Shown: piece by piece, positions 36,664-44,089 of the stretch
Numbering within the stretch: the stretch's first letter is position 1
Layout of the letters: every line of letters starts with the position of its first letter
Source: Prevotellaceae bacterium
GTDB taxonomy: Bacteria; Bacteroidota; Bacteroidia; Bacteroidales; UBA932
DNA: 44,089 nt
Direction: 5' to 3'
NCBI GenBank assembly: GCA_031270845.1
Contig: JAISXF010000115.1
Coordinates: 1 to 44,089, forward strand
Position numbers and translations under genes: made by a program
Notes under the pieces: generated by a model
What the model saw: the letters and a program-made list of their open reading frames with translations, nothing else
Told to the model about the DNA's origin: nothing
The model's database searches: none

Positions 36664-39099
36664 ATGCAAGTATTAAAATTCGGAGGCTCGTCGGTAGCGA
36701 CAGCGGAAAATATTAACAGGGTAAGCGCTATTGTGAAGGCGGCTATCGGTCGGGATAAAACAATATGCGTGGTGTCGGCTATCGGCGGCTGTACCGACAG
36801 GCTGATTCATATCGGGCGGGTGGCCGAAAGCGGCGACCGGGGATACGAACCGCTGGTCGATGCGCTCGAACAGCGACACCGGACGTTGATAGAGGAACTG
36901 ATCGCGGCCGATTTCCGCGAAAGCGTGACGGGGAAAGTCGCCGGACTCTTCGACGAGCTGCGGGGGGTGCTGAACGGGGTGTCGCTGATTCGCGAAATCA
37001 GCCACGGAACGATGGATTTAATCATGAGCTTCGGCGAACTGCTATCGACGGCTATCATCGCCGAGAAGTTTTCATCGACCGGCATTTCGTGCAAGTGGAT
37101 CGATGCCCGCGAACTGATTAAAACCGAATACCGCCAGCGGCAAAACAGCGTGCTTAAGGAGGAAACATTCCGTAATATCCGGCAGCAGCTGGCCGGCAAT
37201 AACTGCAAGCTGTACATCGTGCCGGGCTTTATTGCGTCGGATGCGGCGGGGCGGACGACGACGCTGGGGCGCGGCGGGTCGGACTATACGGCGTCGCTGC
37301 TGGCGGTGGCGGCCGAGGCGCGACGGCTCGAAATATGGACGGACGTGGACGGGATGATGACCGCCGACCCGCGTATCGTCGGTGATGCGCGGACGATTGC
37401 GCATATTTCGTACAAGGAAGCCTCGGAGCTGTCGCACTTCGGGGCGAAGGTCATTTACCCGCCGACAATCCAGCCGGTCATTGACAGCGGCATTCCGATT
37501 TTGGTAAAGAATACGTTCTCCCCCGAACACGCGGGAACGCTCATCGAACGGAATCCGCCGGAAGGCACGGGGAAAATCAAGGGGCTTTCGGGCAACAGCC
37601 ACATCGCCCTGCTGTCGATGGAAGGCAGCGGCATGGTGGGTGTGCCGGGGTACTCGAGCCGCCTGTTCGACGTGCTGGCCAAAAACCAGATTAATATCAT
37701 CCTTATCACGCAGGCCTCGTCGGTCAATACGATGCTCGTGGCTATCGAAGAAGCCGATGCGGAGAAGGCGAAGCAGGCCGGCGACGAGCTGTTTGCCTAT
37801 GAAATATCATTAAAAAAAATCGAACCGCTGAAGGTCGAAAAGGGCTTTTCGATTATTAGCCTTGTGGGCGACGATATGAAAAACCAGTCGGGGGCGGGCG
37901 GGCGCATGTTCGAGGCCATAGGCAGTAAGGGCATCAGTATCCGCGCCATTGCGCAGGGGTCGTCTGAAAAAAATATTTCGGCGGTGGTGCAGACCGACGA
38001 TTTTGACGAGGCGATACAGGCCATCCACAACGAGTTCTTCGGCGCGTCGAAGAAACAGATTAACCTCTTTATCGCCGGCTACGGCAACGTCGGCAAGTCG
38101 CTCGTCGAGATGATAGAGCAGCGGCGCGGCAGCCTGTCGGAAAGTATCGGGGTGGAGATAAATATCATCGGTATTTGTAACAGCACCAAAATGCTGTTCG
38201 ACACCAAAGGGCTGCATCTCGACAGCATCAACCAAACCCTCACCAAAGGCGGAAAACCGACCTACAAGACGATGGATTTTATCGATGAAATCGAACGGCT
38301 GGCGCGCCCGAACAGCCTGTTTGTCGATTGCACGTCGGATTTGCAGATTTCGACGCTTTACCAGCAAATCCTGTCGGAGAAAATCGGCATCGTAACCTGC
38401 AATAAAATCGCCAATTCGCTCGACATCCAGTACTACCGGGGCGTCCATGCCACGGCCAAGCGCGAAGGCGTGCCGTTCCGCTATGAAGCCAATGTGGGTG
38501 CGGCGCTGCCGATTATTTCGACCATCCGGCAGATGCTCAACAGCGGCGATACAATCTATAAAATCGAGGCGACGCTCTCGGGGTCGTTGAATTATCTTTT
38601 CAATACTTACACCGGCACGGCGTCGTTTGCGTCGGTTATCCGCGACGACCAGCGTTTAGGCTACACCGAACCCGACCCCCGTACCGACCTTAAGGGGCTT
38701 GACCTGATGCGAAAGGCGCTGATACTCGGCCGCGAAATCGGCATGGAAATCAATATTACCGACATCGACATCCAGCCCTTCCTGCCCGAAGAATGCCTGA
38801 CCGGCGGCGTTGATGATTTCTACGCGGCCGTCGAACGCAACGAGGCGTACTTTAAGGCGCTGTACGACCGCGCCTCGGGCGAAGGCCGGAAGCTGTCGTT
38901 CTGTATCGAAATCGAAAACGGGCACATCAAAGCCGGCGTACAGCTCTTCGACAGCACGCACGCCTTCTACGCCTCACAGGGCAGCGACAATGTCATCATC
39001 CTTTACAGCGACTTTTACCCGAACGGCCTGCGCATCCAGGGCGCCGGCGCCGGCACGAAGCAAACGGCATCGGGATTGCTCAATGATATTCTGCTGTAG
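36664..39099 (+). CDS. thrA: Bifunctional aspartate kinase/homoserine dehydrogenase I
   Basis: MQVLKFGGSSVATAENINRV; ASEASLFGAKVIYPPTIQP-like ASELSHFGAKVIYPPTIQP; HSD domain GYTEPDPRTDLKGLDLMRKALILGRE. Confidence 0.97.
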   Translation: MQVLKFGGSSVATAENINRVSAIVKAAIGRDKTICVVSAIGGCTDRLIHIGRVAESGDRGYEPLVDALEQRHRTLIEELIAADFRESVTGKVAGLFDELRGVLNGVSLIREISHGTMDLIMSFGELLSTAIIAEKFSSTGISCKWIDARELIKTEYRQRQNSVLKEETFRNIRQQLAGNNCKLYIVPGFIASDAAGRTTTLGRGGSDYTASLLAVAAEARRLEIWTDVDGMMTADPRIVGDARTIAHISYKEASELSHFGAKVIYPPTIQPVIDSGIPILVKNTFSPEHAGTLIERNPPEGTGKIKGLSGNSHIALLSMEGSGMVGVPGYSSRLFDVLAKNQINIILITQASSVNTMLVAIEEADAEKAKQAGDELFAYEISLKKIEPLKVEKGFSIISLVGDDMKNQSGAGGRMFEAIGSKGISIRAIAQGSSEKNISAVVQTDDFDEAIQAIHNEFFGASKKQINLFIAGYGNVGKSLVEMIEQRRGSLSESIGVEINIIGICNSTKMLFDTKGLHLDSINQTLTKGGKPTYKTMDFIDEIERLARPNSLFVDCTSDLQISTLYQQILSEKIGIVTCNKIANSLDIQYYRGVHATAKREGVPFRYEANVGAALPIISTIRQMLNSGDTIYKIEATLSGSLNYLFNTYTGTASFASVIRDDQRLGYTEPDPRTDLKGLDLMRKALILGREIGMEINITDIDIQPFLPEECLTGGVDDFYAAVERNEAYFKALYDRASGEGRKLSFCIEIENGHIKAGVQLFDSTHAFYASQGSDNVIILYSDFYPNGLRIQGAGAGTKQTASGLLNDILL

Positions 39100-39164
39100 C
39101 GTAAAATGGCCATTCTTTTGAACGGTCTATTTTTCCGGTGCTTTTGTTTTAACAGAGAAGAACG

Positions 39165-39737
39165 ATGAGTCCCATTATTCAAATAGAAAATATATTAATT
39201 AGCGCCGATTTGCTGCGATGCTGCTTTGCGTGCGACCTGTCGGAATGCGCCGGGATGTGTTGCGTCTGGGGCGATAGCGGAGCGCCGCTGGAACCCGGCG
39301 AAGACAGCCGGCTGCAGGAGGAATACCTGCATTTTGCTCCGTACATGACGCCCGACGGCCGGCAGGCGGTAGCCGCGCAGGGCGTCGCCGTGTGCGATGC
39401 CGATGGCGACCATGTAACGCCTCTTATCGCCGGCAAAGAATGCGCCTATGCCTGTTTCGACCCTTCGGGCATTTGCTACTGCGCCATCGAGCGTGCCTGG
39501 CGCGAAGGGCGAACAGTCTTCCGGAAGCCTGTTTCATGCTGGCTGTACCCTGTCCGGCTGGCACGGCTGGGCGACGCCGTCGGGTTGAACTACGACCGGG
39601 CGCACCTCTGCCGCGGCGCACGCGAAAAGGGCGAACAGCTGCGGATGCCGGTATTCCGCTTCCTCCGCGAACCCCTTATTCACTGCTTCGGCGAGGCCTT
39701 CTATCATCAACTCGAACAGGTAGCTATTAATCATTAA
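39165..39737 (+). CDS. DUF3109 family Cys-rich protein
   Basis: CCFACDLSECAGMCCVWGDSGAPLEPGE...ECAYACFDPSGICYCAIERAWREG...PVSCWLYPVRL. Confidence 0.87.
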   Translation: MSPIIQIENILISADLLRCCFACDLSECAGMCCVWGDSGAPLEPGEDSRLQEEYLHFAPYMTPDGRQAVAAQGVAVCDADGDHVTPLIAGKECAYACFDPSGICYCAIERAWREGRTVFRKPVSCWLYPVRLARLGDAVGLNYDRAHLCRGAREKGEQLRMPVFRFLREPLIHCFGEAFYHQLEQVAINH

Positions 39738-39763
39738 TCAGTAATCAGTAATTATTAAAAAAA

Positions 39764-40984
39764 ATGCAAGCATCTTATTATATGAATTTGGAAGACCGCT
39801 ACGGGGCGCATAATTACCACCCCTTGCCGGTTGTGCTGGCGCGCGGCGAAGGCGTGTATGTGTGGGATGTGGCGGGGAAGCGCTATTTCGATTTCCTCGC
39901 GGCCTACTCGGCCGTCAACCAGGGGCATTGCCACCCGAAAATCGTGCAGGCGCTCGTGGCGCAGGCACACACGCTCTGCCTTACCTCTCGGGCATTTTAT
40001 AACGATACGCTGGGCGTGTATGAAAAATATTTAGCCGACTACTTCGGCTACCGGCGCGCGCTGCCCGTCAATACCGGCGCCGAAGCCGTAGAAACGGCGC
40101 TGAAACTGGCACGGCGCTGGGGCTACGCCGAAAAGGGCATCCCCGACGGCGAAGCGCTGATTGTCGTCTGCGAAGGGAACTTTCACGGCCGCACCATCAG
40201 TATCATCTCCATGTCGAGCGACCCCGACGCCCGCACGCAGTTCGGCCCCTATACGCCCGGCTTCATTAAAATCCCCTACAACGACACGGCCGCGCTGGCG
40301 CAGACGCTCGATACGCACGGCGCACGGATAGCCGCCTTCCTCGTCGAACCCGTACAGGGCGAGGCCGGCGTCGTTGTCCCCGACGACGGCTACCTGCGCA
40401 CCTGCTACGACCTCTGCCGCAGCCACCGCGTGCTCTTTATCGCCGACGAGGTGCAGACCGGCATCGGCCGTACCGGACGCCTGCTGTGCTGCGACCACGA
40501 GCAGGTACGCCCCGACATCCTGATACTCGGCAAAGCGCTCTCGGGCGGCGTGCTGCCCGTATCGGCCACCCTGGCCGACGACGAGGTGATGCTCACCATC
40601 CGTCCGGGCGAACACGGTTCCACATTCGGCGGCTTCCCCCTCGCCTGCAAAGTGGCGATGGCTGCCCTCGACGTCGTCCGTGACGAGCAGCTCGCCGAAA
40701 ACGCCGAACGCATGGGCATCATTTTACGGGAGGAGCTGGCCACGATACGCTCCCCGCTCGTCCGCACCATCCGCGGCCGCGGCCTGCTGAACGCTATCGT
40801 CATTGCCCCCGCCAACGGCAAGCAGGCATGGGACATCTGCCTGAAAATGGCCGACGCCGGCCTGCTCGCCAAACCCACGCACGACCACATCATCCGCCTC
40901 GCCCCGCCACTCGTAATCACCGAAGAACAGCTTCGCCAGGCCGCCGATATTATTAAACGGACGATTTTGGATTTTAGACAATAG
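39764..40984 (+). CDS. rocD: Ornithine--oxo-acid transaminase
   Basis: [81 protein letters not shown]. Confidence 0.95.
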   Translation: MQASYYMNLEDRYGAHNYHPLPVVLARGEGVYVWDVAGKRYFDFLAAYSAVNQGHCHPKIVQALVAQAHTLCLTSRAFYNDTLGVYEKYLADYFGYRRALPVNTGAEAVETALKLARRWGYAEKGIPDGEALIVVCEGNFHGRTISIISMSSDPDARTQFGPYTPGFIKIPYNDTAALAQTLDTHGARIAAFLVEPVQGEAGVVVPDDGYLRTCYDLCRSHRVLFIADEVQTGIGRTGRLLCCDHEQVRPDILILGKALSGGVLPVSATLADDEVMLTIRPGEHGSTFGGFPLACKVAMAALDVVRDEQLAENAERMGIILREELATIRSPLVRTIRGRGLLNAIVIAPANGKQAWDICLKMADAGLLAKPTHDHIIRLAPPLVITEEQLRQAADIIKRTILDFRQ

Positions 40985-41017
40985 AATTTTAGACGATAGA
41001 CAATAGAATTTTAGACA

Positions 41018-41938
41018 ATGGACAACAGGAACTATTCAATCGACAGGTATCAGTTACTGATGGTGCGTCCGGCGCGGTTCGGCTATAATGCCGAGACAGC
41101 CGTTAACAATGCGTTTCAACAGGCCTGCGACGACACGCAGTCCGCCGCCGTGCAGGCCGCCGCGATACATGAGTTCGACACCTGGGTCGCCACCCTGCGC
41201 AGCCACGGCATGGCCGTTATCGTCATCGACGACACGCCCGAACCGCACACCCCCGACGCCATATTTCCGAACAACTGGATTTCATTCCACGGCGACACCG
41301 CTTGCCTCTACCCCATGTTTGCCCCTAACCGGCGGCTCGAACGCAAGGCACTGGCCGAAATACGGCGCCGCATACCTGTCCGCCGCCTTATCGACCTCAC
41401 GCATTACGAAGCGCACGGTCATTTTCTGGAAGGCACAGGCAGCATGGTCTTCGACCGTGAGAAGCGTATCGCCTACGCCTGCCTCTCGCCACGCACCCAC
41501 CTCAATGTCCTCGACGATTTCTGCCGGCAAACAGGCTACCGCCCCGTTGTTTTCCATGCCGTCGATTACGACGGGCAGCCGATTTACCATACCAACGTAA
41601 TGATGTGCGTAGCCGATGCCTTTGCCGTCGTCTGCTTAGAAGGCATCACCGACCCGCAGGAGCGCATCGCCGTAGTCGATTCCCTGTGCTCAACGGGGAA
41701 AGAGATCATCGCCGTCACGCTGTCGCAGATGCAGCATTTTGCCTGCAATGCGCTACCCGTACGGAACGCCGCCGGGCAACCGTTCCTTGCCCTCTCGGCC
41801 GCCGCCCGCCGCGCCCTGAGCGACGCCCAGCGGTCGGCCATAGAACGCTACAGCCCTCTGCTCTCGGCCGACGTACAAACCATCGAACGGCACGGCGGGG
41901 GAAGTATTCGGTGTATGATGGCGGAAGTGTTTTTATAG
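41018..41938 (+). CDS. ctlX: Amidinotransferase-fold hydrolase, CtlX-like (citrulline utilization hydrolase)
   Basis: VRPARFGYNAETAVNNAFQ; DAIFPNNWISFHGDTACLYPMFAPNRRLERK; EGTGSMVFDREKRIAYACLSPRT; YHTNVMMCVADAFAVVCLEGI. Confidence 0.87.
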   Translation: MDNRNYSIDRYQLLMVRPARFGYNAETAVNNAFQQACDDTQSAAVQAAAIHEFDTWVATLRSHGMAVIVIDDTPEPHTPDAIFPNNWISFHGDTACLYPMFAPNRRLERKALAEIRRRIPVRRLIDLTHYEAHGHFLEGTGSMVFDREKRIAYACLSPRTHLNVLDDFCRQTGYRPVVFHAVDYDGQPIYHTNVMMCVADAFAVVCLEGITDPQERIAVVDSLCSTGKEIIAVTLSQMQHFACNALPVRNAAGQPFLALSAAARRALSDAQRSAIERYSPLLSADVQTIERHGGGSIRCMMAEVFL

Positions 41939-42021
41939 AACATAGACTGAAAGAACATAGACTATGAGACCATCGTCCATCGTCCATGTTCTTTCAGTCT
42001 ATGTTCTTTCAGTCTATGTTC
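41938..42021. terminator. Long hairpin built of 15-bp repeats (26-bp perfect arms 41938-41963/41996-42021) between convergent genes; probable bidirectional terminator
   Basis: GAACATAGACTGAAAGAACATAGACT and its exact reverse complement. Confidence 0.8.
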
Positions 42022-42024
42022 TTT

Positions 42025-42489
42025 CTACTTATTCATCTCTTCGCGGAAGGATGAAATTAGACCCTGTACCACAGTAAGCATCCGCGGAAAGAAATGCTTC
42101 ACGTCGTCGGCAGAGCGGAGCAGCACCCAGGTGTCAAAATACATACAGTTCTCTTCCTCCACAACGGCGACCCGCCCCATTTTCTTATCCCAGTTAACCG
42201 TGTTTGCAGCGACGTAGGCTCTCGCTTTCTCCTGGTCGTCGTCGAACGTCCAGCCATACAGGGAAAGGCTTAAAAACTCCGGATCATTATCACTCATCCG
42301 CAGTATATACGTGCTTCCCTCCGCTTTAAAAGAGATATTCCCCGCATCCGTAAGCTTGGGTGCATACCCCTGCTCCCGTAAATAATCCATACTCACATTG
42401 CTCACCCTGGATTTGGTTAATTGAGCATGCATCGGCGAAAAAAAGAATAACGCCATAATCAAAAACGACAGTTTCATCATTGTTTTCAT
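42025..42489 (-). CDS. Small secreted protein, YbjN-like (tentative)
   Basis: Signal peptide MKLSFLIMALFFFSPMHAQ; 154 aa; weak resemblance to YbjN/sensory transduction regulator fold. Confidence 0.55.
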   Translation of the reverse strand: MKTMMKLSFLIMALFFFSPMHAQLTKSRVSNVSMDYLREQGYAPKLTDAGNISFKAEGSTYILRMSDNDPEFLSLSLYGWTFDDDQEKARAYVAANTVNWDKKMGRVAVVEEENCMYFDTWVLLRSADDVKHFFPRMLTVVQGLISSFREEMNK

Positions 42490-42526
42490 AATCTAAATTT
42501 TTATTTGTTAATTATTATTTGGAAGC

Positions 42527-42535
42527 GCAAATATA
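42527..42535 (-). promoter_or_regulatory. Promoter -7-like TATATTTGC (minus strand) for the small secreted protein
   Basis: gcaaatata on plus strand, 38 bp upstream of the start. Confidence 0.5.
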
Positions 42536-42583
42536 AGGATATTTTTTAAATAGCAACCTTTTCCCCCGCCAGCCGCTTCACGC

Positions 42584-43774
42584 CTAACGTCTCACAGAAC
42601 GCAACGCTATTTCTAAGCACTGCATCGCCTTTTTCAAATCGTCAATATTGAGAACGTAGGCAATACGCGCCTCGTCGAGGCCCTTGCCGGGCGTGGCATA
42701 GAAGCCGCTCGCGGGGGCAATCATCACCGTTTGCTTCTCGTACTCAAACTCCTCAAGAAGCCACTGGGCAAACGCATCGCAATCGGCCACCGGCAACTTA
42801 ACAATCGTGTAAAACGCGCCCTGAGGCATCGGACAATACACGCCCTCCATCGCATTCAAGGCGCCGACCATATAGTCGCGTCGGGCGATGTACTCATTGC
42901 GCACCCCCTCAAAATACGACGCCGGCGTCTGCAATGCTCCCTGAGCCGCTATTTGCCCGTAGGCCGGCGAACAGAGGCGCGCCTGCGCAAAACGCAGCAC
43001 GCTCTTCATTAACGCCGCATTGCGCGATACGATGGCGCCGATACGCACCCCGCAAAGACTGTAACGTTTCGACACCGAATCAATCAGCACCACATGCTCT
43101 TCGATACCCGGCAGCTGCATACACGAAACATGCGGCGCGTCGGTATAGCAAAACTCGCGATAGACCTCGTCGGCAAACAGGTACAGGTTATGCTTTTTGA
43201 CAAGCGCGGCCAGCTGCTCAAGCTCCCCGCGCGAATACAAATAGCCGGTCGGGTTGTTGGGGTTACAGACCACAATCCCGCGCGTTCGCGGGGTTATCGC
43301 CGCCTCAAAAGCCTCGACCGGCGGCAGGGCGAAGTTCGCTCGGATGTCGCAGGCGACAGGCTTAAGCGCCACATCCGTCCACGCCGCAATACCGTTATAA
43401 TTCGTATAAAACGGCTCCATCACAATAACCTCATCGCCCGGATTAAAACACGTGGAAAAACCGATAAGAATAGCCTCCGAACCGCCCGTAGTAACAATAA
43501 TATCGTCGGCTGAAACGGCAATACCGATACGCCGGTAATATTCGGCCAGTCCCCGACGGTAGCTTTCGTTGCCGGCCGAATGCGGATACGAAACCAGCGT
43601 CAAGTCATTGTTTTTAACAGCCTCCAGCGCGGCTGCCGGCGCCGGCACATCGGGCTGCCCGATATTGAGATGATAGACTTTTATGCCCCGCCGTTTAGCG
43701 GCTTCGGAATACGGAACCAGCTTGCGTACAGGCGATAACGGCATTATCTGTGCTTTTTGCGAAAGGGATAACAT
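42584..43774 (-). CDS. Class I/II pyridoxal-phosphate aminotransferase (aspartate aminotransferase family)
   Basis: VYHLNIGQPDVPAPAAALEAV; VVCNPNNPTGYLYSRGELEQL; LIDSVSKRYSLCGVRIGAIVS. Confidence 0.95.
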   Translation of the reverse strand: MLSLSQKAQIMPLSPVRKLVPYSEAAKRRGIKVYHLNIGQPDVPAPAAALEAVKNNDLTLVSYPHSAGNESYRRGLAEYYRRIGIAVSADDIIVTTGGSEAILIGFSTCFNPGDEVIVMEPFYTNYNGIAAWTDVALKPVACDIRANFALPPVEAFEAAITPRTRGIVVCNPNNPTGYLYSRGELEQLAALVKKHNLYLFADEVYREFCYTDAPHVSCMQLPGIEEHVVLIDSVSKRYSLCGVRIGAIVSRNAALMKSVLRFAQARLCSPAYGQIAAQGALQTPASYFEGVRNEYIARRDYMVGALNAMEGVYCPMPQGAFYTIVKLPVADCDAFAQWLLEEFEYEKQTVMIAPASGFYATPGKGLDEARIAYVLNIDDLKKAMQCLEIALRSVRR

Positions 43775-43812
43775 GTGTATTTTAAATGATAATTATTTTT
43801 TACGATTTGCTC

Positions 43813-43821
43813 GCAAAGGTA
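43813..43821 (-). promoter_or_regulatory. Promoter -7 element (TACCTTTGC, minus strand) of the aminotransferase gene
   Basis: gcaaaggta on plus strand, 39 bp upstream of the start. Confidence 0.55.
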
Positions 43822-43828
43822 GTAAAAC

Positions 43829-43875
43829 AATTACGAATTACAAATTACGAATTACGCATGACGCATTACGCATGA
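43829..43875. repeat. Heptanucleotide short tandem repeat tract (ATTACGA/ATTACGC/ATGACGC variants)
   Basis: attacgaattacaaattacgaattacgcatgacgcattacgcatgacg. Confidence 0.85.
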
Positions 43876-43953
43876 CGGCTTTTTAATTACGGCTTACGCC
43901 GGATGCATTAAGAACAGCTTGCGAAAAAAAGGCCATGCACAAAAATCACCGTA

Positions 43954-44089
43954 TCGTACGAAAAAACCAAAAATCCACGTGCGAGAATTTTTTTATCTCG
44001 CACGAGAATTTTTTATTCTCGCGCGAAAAAGAAAAAAAAACACGCTTTTTTAAAAAAAACACGCACGAGAATTTTTTTTTTTCGTACGA
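43954..44089. repeat. Right copy of the terminal repeat; a 136-bp element bracketed by TCGTACGAAAAAA...TTTTTTCGTACGA, of which 43971-44089 is the inverted copy of 1-119
   Basis: TCGTACGA at 43954-43961 and at 44082-44089; perfect inverse match to 1-119. Confidence 0.93.

Noticed and set aside
1-44089. Whole window as a giant transposon or integrative element bounded by terminal inverted repeats
   Set aside because: Contents are housekeeping (rpsP, rimM, atp, thrA, metX) with no transposase, integrase, relaxase or phage gene; a shared contig-end repeat explains the inverted ends better.

Overview
The window is a 44-kb, gene-dense Bacteroidetes/Bacteroidales-type segment. This placement rests on TAnnTTTG-type promoters, SusC/SusD genes, an S16 with a long tail, and ThrA/MetX. 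In order it contains: rpsP-rimM; an ATP synthase cluster (atpI-like, atpB-E-F-H-A-G, with no atpD/atpC in the window); a YbhGFSR-like ABC efflux operon with HlyD, TolC and TetR genes (minus strand); a CDP-hexose/O-antigen-like block (rfbF, rfbG, RmlC-like, SDR reductase, Wzx-like flippase; minus strand); and a SusC/SusD locus on the minus strand. That locus is unusual because it is dominated by phosphoesterases: an EEP-family enzyme, a metallophosphoesterase with PA14-like tail, a PLC/GDPD-like plus alkaline phosphatase fusion, a stand-alone GDPD, and an NPP-type phosphodiesterase. It also carries an (alpha/alpha)6 glycosidase and a ROK kinase. Amino-acid genes follow (metX, thrA, DUF3109, ornithine aminotransferase, CtlX-like amidinohydrolase, class I aminotransferase). 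The most unusual non-coding structures are: (i) two intergenic arrays 20 kb apart built from 21-bp units with a palindromic GTTG-NN-CAAC core (7 and 19 phase-perfect units), which also read as K-V-[A/V]-Q-L heptads on both strands; (ii) a perfect 119-bp inverted repeat at the two window ends, made of alternative hairpins and TCGTACGA palindromes; (iii) a 27-bp inverted-repeat-bounded segment upstream of susC that could be an invertible or regulatory element; (iv) heptanucleotide short tandem repeats at many gene junctions. All calls come from reading the sequence and the supplied ORF track. No database search was possible.
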